From NCBI RefSeq assembly GCF_017114945.1, contig NZ_JABXKQ010000040.1, positions 1-46,669 on the forward strand: DNA of 46,669 nucleotides. The letters are read 5' to 3'. The notes under the pieces were generated by a model that saw only the letters and a program-made list of their open reading frames with translations, was not told the origin of the DNA and made no database searches. Position 1 is the stretch's first letter; each line of letters begins with the position of its first letter. The position numbers were made by a program, and so were the translations under genes. Below are positions 16,336-24,892 of this stretch, piece by piece. Source of the DNA: Nostoc sp. JL34 (lineage in GTDB: Bacteria; Cyanobacteriota; Cyanobacteriia; Cyanobacteriales; Nostocaceae).

Positions 16336-19300
16336 TTAGCTTTCGGAAGTTTCCTGGGAGAACTTCTTATGGATAGTTCTTGTGGATTCCCCATCAGCAG
16401 CTACCGTTATGAGATAGTCCATTAAACCATCTGAAAAAGGAAGACGTAAGTGGAAAGTACCATCGGGTTTGATTTTGATGGTATGACCACCAATATTTAC
16501 GTTTGTATTTGGTTCGGTTGCTCCGTGAATAATCAACTCAGCATCTGCCACAAACCAAAAATCTCCGTGGGGACGACTGAAGACCCGAACGTTAGGGGAA
16601 CGGGCTATGAGTAACCAGGGTAGTTTACCGCCGTAGGCATGACTATCAGCGATATAGCCAATTTCAACTATGTAGTCGCGATCGCTCACGGGAATAGCCA
16701 CAAAGCGATCGCGTGCTACCTCTTCACATTCATATTGCTGTACAAGCTGCGGACTTTGATAACTCAAGTCAATGCCAGTTACATCGTAGAGTCGCACTAC
16801 CAGTTGTGAAGCACCCTGTTGTTGCAGCGCTTCGGACTGAGTTTTGGAAATGTGCCAAGAGACATAAGCCCATTTGGGAGTGCGGGGTGTGAGGACAATA
16901 CTGCTCTCTTCTTCAGGGATCTCTTCTTCAGGGATTTCTGCTTCTACATTTGCCCAGCCAATAGCTGTTTCGCTTGTTAAGGCGACATTTTCAACTGGAG
17001 AAACTGTAGAATCTGTTGTGGGATCTGGATTAACAGGACTGAAGACACGAACGATCGCCGAATGGGCGATGAATAACCAGTGATCGCCATCAGCGACATA
17101 GCCAATTTCTGCTATGTAGTCGCGATCGCTGATGGGAATTTCCACAAAGCGATCGTGTGCTGTCTCTTCACATTCGTACTGCTGGACAAACTGAGGACTT
17201 TGATAACTCAGGTCTATGCCAGTCACATCGTATAGCCGCACTACCAATTGAGAGCCGCCCTGTTGTTGCAGTTCTGCTTTCTTGGTTTCGGAAATCTCCC
17301 AAGAGACTTCAGCCCATTGCCAAGTGCGGGGTGTGAGCAAAATACTGCTCTCTTCTTCACCGATCTCTTTTTGGGCATCTACCAAGTCAATATCTGTTTC
17401 ATCCGCGTTCGCCACAGGATCAACTATGGGATCTGGATTAACAGGACTGAAGACACGAACAATCCCTGAACGGGCAATAAATAACCAGCGGTCGCCATCA
17501 GCAGCATAGCCAATTTCAGCTATGTAGTCGCGATCGGTGACGGGAATATCCACCAGCCCATCGTCTGCTGTCTCTTCACATTCATACTGCTTTAGAAGGT
17601 GAGGAATTTGATAACTCAGGTCAATGCCAGTCACATCGTAGAGCCGCACTACCAATTGATAGCCGCCCTGTTGCCGCAGTGCTGCTTTCTTGGCTTCGGA
17701 AATCTCCCAAGAGACATGAGCCGATGTATAAGTATGTGGTGTAAGCACAATACTGCTCTGTTCATCTACATCTACCAAACCAATAGCTGTTTCGGCTGCG
17801 ATTGGCTCATGATCAACTGTAGTATCAGTTTCTCTTTGGGGATTTGATGCCCAAGTGCTAGCCCAGGCTCCCATCCCTGCACCTGCTGCTAAAGCCCCAA
17901 TGGCGGCAAAATCTGTAGAGTCAGTTTCAGCAACACCTTCCCCAATAGTCGGCTCTGCTGGAGATTCTTCCTCTAGCAAATTGACAGGGGGTTCGGCTGC
18001 ATCTGCTACCACGTTCAACAAATCGTCTGGCAATTCTGGCAAATCGAGCAGTGAAGATGTTTGTGCCGTTGATGGTTCCACATCGGCTGCCACTTCTTCA
18101 GACTCTGGTAAGGGCAATTCATCTACTGAGTCTGTATCTTCAGTTGAGGTAATACTATCTAGCCAGTTCAATTCTGCCTGAAGTTCCTCATCCATCTGAT
18201 CTTCATCAATTGCTGTGTCCCAATATCCAAAATCAGATGTGACTTCTGGCACATCTGGTAATTCTGGGAGTGGGGCTGTCACGTCAGATGAAGGCAGTTG
18301 CACATCAGATGCCTCTTCTGGAATATTATTAGCCAGGTGAGGGTATGAAGTATTGACTACAGCTGCTGGGGCTTCTATATCCCATGCAACTTCATCAGAC
18401 TCAGGATGATTTGTCTCTGGATAATTATTTAGCTCAATTGTCTCATCAATGGCGTCTGTTTCTGTTTCCTTGTTGGTAAAGGCAGACCAGGTAGCCGCGC
18501 CGATGCCCGTTGCTAGAGCCGCACCACCGGTTAAAGCGGCGGCTCCCAAGTTGTTATTTTCTGACGATCCATTAGCTACGCTCGATGTGCCTTCATAGAG
18601 GTTAGAGGTACCATTAGTTGTCTCTTTTACTAAATTTGATGTTCCCTGAGTAGCATTCTGGGTCAGGTCAGATTGTGTTTGAGCATAGATGTTGAAAGGA
18701 GTGCGATCGGGGTTTTCTTGCTCTTGGAAGTGCGATACTGCCTGCTCCTCAGGCATCGCTCCATTCAGGGAGGAAACTGTGCTGGCATCTAGCACCGTCG
18801 TTTCTGTATCTTCTGTGCTGGGTGGATGAGGATTTGATTCTGGTAAGTTGTCTGTTTTCTCAGTAGATAATGGGCGTTTTCCTAGAGTCCACCATAGTAA
18901 CCCTCCAGCTACAGCCAGAAAAAATACTGGTAGCAGCAACCAAATTGGTGTTTCTTTGTTTACAATGGGGCTATTTTGTGCAGGAGCAGCCACAAAGGGC
19001 TGTTCGCCAAATGCAGAAGTAGTCGCATTAGGGGAAGGCGTAGCAACTGGTGTCGTCTGGGCACTGGGAGAAGGCGTAACAGCAGGTTGTAATACGCTGG
19101 TTGCGATCGCTTCTGCTTCAGCAGTTCTACCTTGTTCTATAGCCCGCTGTCCTGGAGGTGCTAGGGTATAGCCGAGAAAATCAACTATGGTTAAGCTGGG
19201 ATTTTTTTTGTAAACGTAAACTAAAGGTTGCGAGAAGGGATATCTAGCATCATCTGGCAAAGCTTGATGTAATTGCAGAACTCGCACACCTTTCAACTTG

Positions 19301-20001
19301 GATACCTGATTAGCTAGCACGTAGCTGATACCGTCTTTGCCCAGTTGTTTGATGATTTCTGCGGTATTATCCTCAGTTACTTGGGTCGCATTAGACCCTG
19401 TAGCAAAGTCAGCAGTTTTGAAGGCTGGATAAGTACGAAAAGTATCGCGAGTTTCACTCGTGTTAGGGTGATCGATTAACCGAATCTTCCCTGAAGTCCC
19501 TCCCAATTGTGACCAATTTGTAATTTGTCCCCGGAAAATCCGGGCAAATTGCTTACTGGTCAAACTTCCTTTGAAAGGACTATCTGCACCAACCACGATC
19601 GCAATCTTCTCACGGCGCAAGCGAACTTGCTCTAGTCCTTGGGCTTTTTCTGCTGGCGTTAACCCACGCCCCATTGCTACGATGTCGACTTTGCCATCTA
19701 GCAAATCTTTCAGTGCCGTATTAGTGCCGTTAGCAGCAACTTCAACCTTTGTGCCGGCAAACTGTTTTTCAAAACTTTCTTTCAGGCTTTGGTTAATTGC
19801 ACCCAAGCTACTGGAACCGTCAATCCGCACTGTTGATCCATTCTGCACTGTTTGTGGCAGTGGAAAAGTGGTAGCTTCAGGTGTAGATTGTGCCAGCATC
19901 GGTGCTGATACCACCAGAGTTGCTGCCATCGGGGTTGTAGCTAAAGCAACCCATAATACCAGCCTGAGTATCGAAGTATCTTTTTTTTCTTGTTGCCACA
20001 T
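16336..20001 (-). CDS. PstS-like substrate-binding domain, transmembrane segment and three DUF4912 modules
   Basis: 1221 aa. The N-terminus has a membrane signal (about residues 13-38). Residues about 50-290 form a PstS-like periplasmic binding domain (TVRIDGSSSLG, DIVAMGRGLTPAE, GQITNWSQLGG, DGISYVLANQ). A Pro/Thr linker leads to a membrane helix at about 353-377 (WLLLPVFFLAVAGGLLWW). Then come 370 acidic low-complexity residues with two Gly/Ala-rich segments (about 484-509 and 697-720). DUF4912 modules start near 748, 883 and 1031; each has an SSI(V/L)LTP start, VSW(E/H)IS, LVVRLYDVTGIDLSYQ, RDYI.EIGY and VRVFS. The tail is the usual DUF4912 end (ELIIHGATEP, GTFHLRLPFSDGL). If the signal is used and the helix spans once, DUF4912 would be cytoplasmic and the binding domain periplasmic. 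The role is unknown; a sensor or anchor is possible. Confidence 0.85.
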   Translation of the reverse strand: MWQQEKKDTSILRLVLWVALATTPMAATLVVSAPMLAQSTPEATTFPLPQTVQNGSTVRIDGSSSLGAINQSLKESFEKQFAGTKVEVAANGTNTALKDLLDGKVDIVAMGRGLTPAEKAQGLEQVRLRREKIAIVVGADSPFKGSLTSKQFARIFRGQITNWSQLGGTSGKIRLIDHPNTSETRDTFRTYPAFKTADFATGSNATQVTEDNTAEIIKQLGKDGISYVLANQVSKLKGVRVLQLHQALPDDARYPFSQPLVYVYKKNPSLTIVDFLGYTLAPPGQRAIEQGRTAEAEAIATSVLQPAVTPSPSAQTTPVATPSPNATTSAFGEQPFVAAPAQNSPIVNKETPIWLLLPVFFLAVAGGLLWWTLGKRPLSTEKTDNLPESNPHPPSTEDTETTVLDASTVSSLNGAMPEEQAVSHFQEQENPDRTPFNIYAQTQSDLTQNATQGTSNLVKETTNGTSNLYEGTSSVANGSSENNNLGAAALTGGAALATGIGAATWSAFTNKETETDAIDETIELNNYPETNHPESDEVAWDIEAPAAVVNTSYPHLANNIPEEASDVQLPSSDVTAPLPELPDVPEVTSDFGYWDTAIDEDQMDEELQAELNWLDSITSTEDTDSVDELPLPESEEVAADVEPSTAQTSSLLDLPELPDDLLNVVADAAEPPVNLLEEESPAEPTIGEGVAETDSTDFAAIGALAAGAGMGAWASTWASNPQRETDTTVDHEPIAAETAIGLVDVDEQSSIVLTPHTYTSAHVSWEISEAKKAALRQQGGYQLVVRLYDVTGIDLSYQIPHLLKQYECEETADDGLVDIPVTDRDYIAEIGYAADGDRWLFIARSGIVRVFSPVNPDPIVDPVANADETDIDLVDAQKEIGEEESSILLTPRTWQWAEVSWEISETKKAELQQQGGSQLVVRLYDVTGIDLSYQSPQFVQQYECEETAHDRFVEIPISDRDYIAEIGYVADGDHWLFIAHSAIVRVFSPVNPDPTTDSTVSPVENVALTSETAIGWANVEAEIPEEEIPEEESSIVLTPRTPKWAYVSWHISKTQSEALQQQGASQLVVRLYDVTGIDLSYQSPQLVQQYECEEVARDRFVAIPVSDRDYIVEIGYIADSHAYGGKLPWLLIARSPNVRVFSRPHGDFWFVADAELIIHGATEPNTNVNIGGHTIKIKPDGTFHLRLPFSDGLMDYLITVAADGESTRTIHKKFSQETSES

Positions 20002-20453
20002 ATGCCCCTTAATTAAAGTAAAAAATAGAAAGCCTGCCAGTCCTAAATCGCGATCTTTTTTAGAGATTATGGAGGAGACGGGCTAATTATACATCTGAGT
20101 TATCTTTAGTTCTAATTACTTCCAAGCACTTATACTTATTTATACTTCGCTGTAGCTTGTATAGCATGATAATTTATACTCTAATTGCCAAAGTCTGTTT
20201 ACTATAAATTCTTCTAAGTTATATTGCAACTTATACCAAGTTGGTAGCTTATGGCCACAATTATGAATTATTGAATTACTAAAACTGGTAAAGTGTAGCA
20301 AATTCAATATTATTTAACAATATTATTTTCAGTAGTGCTGAGTTTGAGTGCTGAGTTATGAGTGCTGAGTGCTGAGTAAAAATTCCAGTTTCTAGAACAT
20401 TTTCATACAAGGCTTTTGAAACTCGTTTCATTAAGACTGGCTTAAGTGAATAC
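20002..20453. other. 452-bp AT-rich gap with short tandem repeats
   Basis: It lies between two minus-strand genes. At 20334-20377 the unit AGTGCTGAGT or its variants repeats several times, a low-complexity type frequent between genes in this group. A small hairpin (ACCAAGTTGGT) lies near 20235. The promoter of the long DUF4912 gene should lie near 20002-20100. A 69-aa open frame at 20279-20488 is not supported. Confidence 0.5.
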
Positions 20454-21560
20454 TTATTTGAGATAACAATGACAATCTGGCTTATCAATCAGTGACTCCA
20501 CCAAGGCATTTAGAGCAGTTGCAGCTAAAGCACCACCTCCCAAAGTCCCTTCAACTGTAATATAAGGTATCCCTTGTTGCATCAGTTGTCGCTTGGCTGC
20601 GGGAGCATGGCTAAAGCCAATGGGCATTCCAATTACTAATGCAGGCTGAATTTTCTGGTTGCTAACCGCTTCACAAGCTTCCAGAAGTACTGAGGGAGCA
20701 TAACCAACTACCAGCACACAACCATTACTTACTTGCTGCAATTTTGATCGCCATTCTCGATGTTGCCAAAAGGCCAGTTCTGCTTCTGTGGCGGTGGTAA
20801 TATGGGGGTTATCAATCAAGGTTTCGGTGCGGCATCCCAAGTGCAGTAATCGGGTTTGATCTAAAGCAGCAGCAACCGTTTGGGTATCGACAACAATTTG
20901 ACAGCTTGAAGATAGGGCTTCTCGACTAGCTGCGATCGCATCTCGACTCAATTTGATAAAGGACACCAAACTGACATCGCCACAAGCCAAAACCAATTGA
21001 GAAATTAAATGCTGTTCAATTTCCGAACGCTGAGACAAATCAGGTAGTAAGCGTTGTAGCGATTCGGTAAAAGCTTCTGAATGAGTATGAATTTCAGCAT
21101 CCAAGCCACTCCAGAGATTTTCCAATCCTCCCAATCCAGCTTGAGTTTCGACATCGAGTAACTTCAGTTGTGCCAAAACTTCCGCTTGGATAATTTGACA
21201 ATGGCGATCGCGCCCCAATAATCCTTCTAATGCTGATGCAGTTTGCCGCAGTTGAGAAATTTGTTGCATCACCGCGCGATATTGCTGCTGGAGTTGTCCC
21301 ATGAGGTTAACGGTTGTATCGGCTTCTGGTTCCACTTCCAAAATATTACGGATATGGTTTAGCTGAAAACCTTGCTGCTTGAGTGCGACAATCCGTTGCA
21401 ACCGGAGGACATCTTTTTTGGTATAGAGACGGTAATTGCTGCGCGATCGCACTGGTTGCGGTAACAGTCCCAATTGATGGTAATGGCGCACCATTCGCGG
21501 AGTCAAACCGCCGCCAACTGCATCGGTGAGTTCTTTGATAGTTAAGCAACCAGCGTTCAT
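20454..21560 (-). CDS. coaR: CoaR-type cobalt-responsive MerR regulator with precorrin isomerase-like domain
   Basis: 368 aa. Residues about 5-75 are a MerR winged helix (LTIKELTDAV, MVRHYHQLGLLP, NYRLYTKKDVLRLQRI), followed by a dimerisation helix to about 115. Residues about 170-355 match the CobH/CbiC precorrin-8X methylmutase fold (VLVVGYAPSVLLEA, GMPIGFSHAPAAKRQL, TLGGGALAATALNALV). The protein ends in DCHCYLK, a Cys-His-Cys motif (363-365). This architecture is that of Synechocystis CoaR, which senses cobalt, also through the terminal Cys-His-Cys, and activates the exporter gene coaT. There the two genes are divergent neighbours. Here the P1B-4 ATPase gene lies 12.4 kb away, also divergent, with a MerR-type dyad in its promoter. 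The regulator is cytosolic and DNA-bound. Confidence 0.92.
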   Translation of the reverse strand: MNAGCLTIKELTDAVGGGLTPRMVRHYHQLGLLPQPVRSRSNYRLYTKKDVLRLQRIVALKQQGFQLNHIRNILEVEPEADTTVNLMGQLQQQYRAVMQQISQLRQTASALEGLLGRDRHCQIIQAEVLAQLKLLDVETQAGLGGLENLWSGLDAEIHTHSEAFTESLQRLLPDLSQRSEIEQHLISQLVLACGDVSLVSFIKLSRDAIAASREALSSSCQIVVDTQTVAAALDQTRLLHLGCRTETLIDNPHITTATEAELAFWQHREWRSKLQQVSNGCVLVVGYAPSVLLEACEAVSNQKIQPALVIGMPIGFSHAPAAKRQLMQQGIPYITVEGTLGGGALAATALNALVESLIDKPDCHCYLK

Positions 21561-21687
21561 GATTTACTCCAACAACGGCAAAATTCTTTTTTCTTGAGAG
21601 CGTAACCGCACTTTTCACCCATCTAAGCAGACCAGTTTGGAGGGGACAAGTCCACTTTTTTACATAGTTATGGACAGTATTCGTATA

Positions 21688-21823
21688 AATACTGCGTAGG
21701 TTTTGCCTAAAAAAGCACTCCGGGGTAGGTTGGGTTGAGGAACGAAACCCAACATTTTGCGGGGTTGTTGGGTAACGCATTGCCTCAATCCAACCTACGA
21801 ATATTCAAAACCTACGCAGTATT
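21688..21823. repeat. Nested MITE-like element with two sets of terminal inverted repeats
   Basis: Outer arms 21688-21705 and 21806-21823 are a perfect 18-bp inverted repeat (AATACTGCGTAGG... / ...CCTACGCAGTATT). Inside, GTAGGTTGGGTTGAGG (21725-21740) pairs with CCTCAATCCAACCTAC (21783-21798) with one mismatch. The inner part is a relative of the elements at 7107-7184 and 37294-37383. No transposase is present. It lies just upstream of coaR. Confidence 0.75.
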
Positions 21824-22081
21824 GGCATTCGTATGGCCTCTCTATTCGCTAGTTACCATCGCGAATATTTTCCCCTTCCTTTTATCTTCTCGCCAAATAG
21901 TGATGCTCTCCTGTGTAAGTAACTTGTACAGAACTTTGTCTGTAGATTTATGGTCTTACACAAAAACTCAAAAACTCAAAATATATTAACTAAATGATCA
22001 ATATTTTATATAAAACATCTTCCTTTGGTATGATATTTGTGTGATTTTATTAGGTATTTGACATCGTGAAAACATTAGTAA

Positions 22082-22144
22082 GAAAAGTAGGAAAAGTAGG
22101 AAAAGTAAGAAAAGTGGGTTAAGTAGTAAAAGTAGGAAAAGTGG
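22082..22144. repeat. Seven tandem 9-bp units before the first precursor gene
   Basis: Units of the form GAAAAGTAG (variants GAAAAGTAA, GAAAAGTGG, GTTAAGTAG, TAAAAGTAG) run without gaps at 22082-22144, ending a few bases before the promoter block of the first precursor gene. They could be a repeated protein-binding site or simple slippage. Confidence 0.75.
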
Positions 22145-22150
22145 GATCTT

Positions 22151-22239
22151 TTGTATAAACTGTTGACAAGCTTTTAGATAAATTGATATTTATAAGTACA
22201 TCCAAGGCACAAATGCCTACGTACTTTCCGGAGAAAATT
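22151..22239 (+). promoter_or_regulatory. Conserved promoter and 5'-UTR of precursor gene 1
   Basis: About 90 bases match the region before precursor gene 2 (23075-23164). Shared parts are TATAA(A/T)CTGTTGACAA (TTGACA at 22163-22168), an AT-rich spacer, TACATC, and a short hairpin GGCA-CAAA-TGCC at 22206-22217, then GGAGAAA before ATG. Whether TTGACA is a -35 box or TATAAA is the -10 box is unclear. Confidence 0.6.
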
Positions 22240-22428
22240 ATGACTAACGTTAATGGTTTGACACAACTCACCAATCAAGAAGCTATTTTGGAAGAAATTA
22301 ACGAGGAAGAATTAGAGGGAGTAGTGGGAGGAGCAGGATTGCTTTCAAGTTTAGTCTTCCCACTGCTTAATTTCGTTGCCACTACGGTCGTAGCTGTCGA
22401 GGATTTATTAGTTCCACCAGCTGCCTAG
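22240..22428 (+). CDS. Double-glycine leader peptide, precursor 1 (hydrophobic core)
   Basis: 62 aa from ATG at 22240, chosen because CCGGAGAAA lies just upstream and the leader starts there; an ATG at 22183 would add 19 unrelated residues. The leader is 31 residues, acidic, ending EEINEEELEGVVGG, the pattern cut by C39 peptidases. The 31-residue core is AGLLSSLVFPLLNF followed by VATTVVAVEDLLVPPAA: very hydrophobic, with no Cys or Lys. This fits a membrane-active bacteriocin-like peptide, but activity is inference. The matching exporter is encoded about 4-11 kb downstream on the same strand. Confidence 0.75.
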   Translation: MTNVNGLTQLTNQEAILEEINEEELEGVVGGAGLLSSLVFPLLNFVATTVVAVEDLLVPPAA

Positions 22429-22706
22429 TAATTGAACTGCTCAATTCGACGAAGTAAAGTGTAAGAAGTGTAATTTCTAAGATATTAGGTGAATTTGAGC
22501 CAACCAATATCATAATCTTAAGGTGATTATTGAGAGCTAAATAAAGGTAGGGAACCAGCTATCATAAAAAGATTAGCCCGTAAAGGCTGTAATTTTTATG
22601 AAAGTTTGTTGATTGAAGAGAGTACTACAAATTCATCTTCGTTTTTGTTCAACCAATACCTAGTATAACTCCAATTATACACTCCTGATTGTTTAGTAAA
22701 ATAGCC

Positions 22707-22730
22707 AGAAGTCAGAATATTCTGACTTCT
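22707..22730. terminator. Perfect 24-bp palindrome in the gap after precursor 1
   Basis: AGAAGTCAGAAT (22707-22718) is directly followed by its complement ATTCTGACTTCT (22719-22730), then a T-containing stretch. It may end the precursor 1 transcript. The rest of the 736-bp gap 22429-23164 is AT-rich; one more hairpin (GTCGG/CCGAC) lies near 22922-22944 and I see no further precursor gene. Confidence 0.45.
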
Positions 22731-23074
22731 GAATTTTCTCATGCCACTTCTGTATTCACAAAGAACCTATTTGTACCAGAAGTTTTAATTGAGATTGAAG
22801 ATTTGAGATTTTAGTGGTTCAGTGCCGTAATAAAGATGCGTGATACTGCAAACATCAACAGGCGTTTGGCAAGTATCGAATGAATATTTTCACCACAGCC
22901 TTTATTGAGAGTTTACTTTCGTCGGATGGCAAAGACTAGCCGACAATCTTTTCTCATTAAAATTGTAGTTTTAAGTTTGTATATCGAACAAACATTAATA
23001 ATGCAACTATAGAAATTTAGAGAAGTAAAAACTAAAAAATTATAAAAATAAGTTATTTGTAAAAAGTAAGAGAT

Positions 23075-23164
23075 TCTTTATAATCTGTTGACAAATTATT
23101 AAATAAACTGTTATTTGTAAATACATCTTAGACACAAAATGTCTGCATACTTCTGGAGGAATTT
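23075..23164 (+). promoter_or_regulatory. Conserved promoter and 5'-UTR of precursor gene 2
   Basis: It aligns with 22151-22239 over its whole length: TATAATCTGTTGACAA (TTGACA at 23088-23093), TACATC, and hairpin GACA-CAAAA-TGTC at 23131-23143, then CTGGAGGA before ATG. The stem differs from precursor 1 by a G-C to A-T pair change on both sides, which suggests that the hairpin itself is kept. Confidence 0.6.
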
Positions 23165-23452
23165 ATGGCTAATGTCAATCAAGTGAGTTTTAAATCTACC
23201 TGTAATCACAAAGTTATTGTAGAGGAATTGATAGACAGTGAATTAAAAGAAATAGTAGGAGGAACTATTGTTGTGGATTCTTCATCACAGATAACTGTAA
23301 GTTCAACTGATGGAAATGATGCTATTATTCAAGACTCCAGTCAGGAAGTTGTAAATTTGAAGAATAAGCAAAGAACACGCAGAAAAAGAATATTTACGCT
23401 TGTAAATGGAGTGAGAGAAATAATAGATTCAACAGTGACTTCAGCTATTTAG
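23165..23452 (+). CDS. Double-glycine leader peptide, precursor 2
   Basis: 95 aa; ATG at 23165 has a very good GGAGGA site. The 33-residue leader ends VEELIDSELKEIVGG, the same type as precursor 1. The 62-residue core starts TIVVDSSSQITVSS. It contains GNDAIIQDSSQEVVNLKN, which aligns with GGNAIVKQSSYGEINNSKN of the tandem array precursors, so it is a distant paralogue. A basic stretch RTRRKR follows, then a hydrophobic end. There is no Cys in the core. It is probably secreted by the C39/ABC system downstream; the function of the mature peptide is unknown. Confidence 0.75.
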   Translation: MANVNQVSFKSTCNHKVIVEELIDSELKEIVGGTIVVDSSSQITVSSTDGNDAIIQDSSQEVVNLKNKQRTRRKRIFTLVNGVREIIDSTVTSAI

Positions 23453-23507
23453 CATTCACAATAACACAAATTAAACTCACGATTTATGTACCCAATTGAA
23501 GGTACGT

Positions 23508-23535
23508 ATCCCCAACTTCTAAAGAAGTTGGGGAT
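23508..23535 (+). terminator. 13-bp stem hairpin after precursor 2
   Basis: ATCCCCAACTTCT (23508-23520) pairs perfectly with AGAAGTTGGGGAT (23523-23535), followed by ATTATTTAT. A near copy lies at 41561-41589, so this is a dispersed hairpin that probably serves as a terminator here. The remainder up to 23963 is AT-rich with no gene seen. Confidence 0.6.
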
Positions 23536-23963
23536 ATTATTTATGAATAATTTGATATGTTACCTGTTGCCTATTTCGCAAGGATTTGTAATACCTATAG
23601 TAACTTTTAAAAAACTTGATTTTTAGATATAGCTTATACTTATCCTAGCTTTATTGATTTGAATTAATGCCAATATTTGATAATTCTTAAAAGACTAATC
23701 TTTGAAAACATTTTTATGAACTTTATCATTTCTTTATATAAATTTCTTTCAAGAACCTGTATTATTTAAACATGGTGAAATTGCAAAACAAACCAAAAAC
23801 AAATGTAGTTATGCACATTAGATTAGTGTGTTTTAACAGCAAGTTTGATAATAAAAATCATCAGATGTTTATTATTTAAAGCATCTAACTATTTTTATTA
23901 TTTGGTTAAGTAGAACAAAGATTTCACTGTTCCAAAACCATTTTGTACAAAGAAGGAAAATTT

Positions 23964-24230
23964 ATGTCAGTTGTAACACTTGAACAACAAACAGTCGCAG
24001 TTATGACCGAGTTAGCTGATGAAGAAATCAGTGGAATTGTTGGAGGAGGATACAAATCAATTTTCAAGCCCGAAACTAAGATCAAGTCTGAAGCCGAAGG
24101 TAAAAATGTAATATCAACCATTCAAGTTGGTAACGCATATGCAACTGGTGGTGGAGATGCTGTTGTTAAGCAAGATTCATACAGCGAGATTAATAACAGC
24201 AAAAACAAAGTGAGAATTTTTGGCTATTAA
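23964..24230 (+). CDS. Double-glycine leader peptide, tandem array copy 1
   Basis: 88 aa from ATG at 23964 with GAAGGAAAA upstream, kept in all three copies; the ATG at 23943 is not. The 28-residue leader MSVVTLEQQTVAV...ELADEEISGIVGG ends in the double-glycine cut site. The 60-residue core starts GYKSIFKPETKIK and holds VGNAYATGGGDAVVKQDSY and EINNSKN. It has no Cys and is rich in Gly, Asn, Ser and Thr. The GGGxAxVxQ pattern faintly recalls curlin repeats, so a beta-rich or amyloid-like product is a possibility. It is the first of three copies with an exact 328-bp period. Confidence 0.8.
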   Translation: MSVVTLEQQTVAVMTELADEEISGIVGGGYKSIFKPETKIKSEAEGKNVISTIQVGNAYATGGGDAVVKQDSYSEINNSKNKVRIFGY

Positions 24231-24291
24231 TAAGTTATCTCTCTAGTCCGCTCTGCTTTGACTTATCACATTAACAAAGGAAGGAAAATTT

Positions 24292-24561
24292 ATGTCAGTT
24301 GTAACACTTGAACAACAAACAGTCGCAGTTATGACCGAGTTAGCTGATGAAGAAATCAGTGGAATTGTTGGAGGAGGATACAAATCAATTTTCAAGCCCG
24401 AAACTAAGATCAAGTCTGAAGCCGAAGGTAAAAACGTAATCTCAACCATTCAAGTTGGTAACGCATATGCAACTGGTGGAGGAAATGCCATTGTTAAGCA
24501 AAGTTCGTATGGCGAGATTAATAACAGCAAAAACGATGTGAAAATTTGGGGTGGTTACTAG
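24292..24561 (+). CDS. Double-glycine leader peptide, tandem array copy 2
   Basis: 89 aa. The leader is identical to copy 1, and the first 40 residues or so of the core are identical too. Differences are confined to the end: GGGNAIVKQSSYGEINNSKNDVKIWGGY against copy 1's GGGDAVVKQDSY and FGY end. The ribosome-binding site (GGAAGGAAAA) and the spacer before it are also duplicated, so each copy can be translated by itself. The near identity points to recent duplication, with change only in the C-terminal part. Confidence 0.8.
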   Translation: MSVVTLEQQTVAVMTELADEEISGIVGGGYKSIFKPETKIKSEAEGKNVISTIQVGNAYATGGGNAIVKQSSYGEINNSKNDVKIWGGY

Positions 24562-24619
24562 GTTATCTCTCTAGTACGCTCTACCTTGAGTTATAACCTC
24601 AACAAAGGAAGGAAAATTT

Positions 24620-24892
24620 ATGTCAGTTGTAACACTTGAACAACAAACACTCGTAGTTATGACCGAATTAGCTGATGAAGAAATCAGTGAAATCGTTGGA
24701 GGAACCTACGAAAGTCTAGCTTTCAAGAGCAGGACTAAGGTTGATGTTAAAGTCAAAGGTGGAAACGTAATAACATCGGTTCAAGTTGGTAACGCACTTG
24801 CAACTGGTGGAGGAAAGGCTGTTGTTGAGCAAAACTCATATAACGAGATTAATAACAGCAAAAACAATGTGAAAACTTGGGGTGGTTACTAG
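24620..24892 (+). CDS. Double-glycine leader peptide, tandem array copy 3 (diverged)
   Basis: 90 aa. The leader differs from copies 1 and 2 at a few sites (LVVMTELADEEISEIVGG). The core starts TYESLAFKSRTKVDV and keeps NVI, VQVGNALATGGGKAVVEQ, NEINNSKN and the KTWGGY end. Start and ribosome-binding site lie exactly 328 bp after those of copy 2. A further spacer remnant follows the stop (to about 24938), showing where a fourth unit would begin. The core is more diverged than the leader, as expected for a peptide family with selected cores. Confidence 0.8.
   Translation: MSVVTLEQQTLVVMTELADEEISEIVGGTYESLAFKSRTKVDVKVKGGNVITSVQVGNALATGGGKAVVEQNSYNEINNSKNNVKTWGGY

Noticed and set aside
17248..18181. 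Several plus-strand open frames inside the DUF4912 gene
   Set aside because: They are shadows of the repeated modules and acidic linker on the minus strand; the minus-strand domains are clear.
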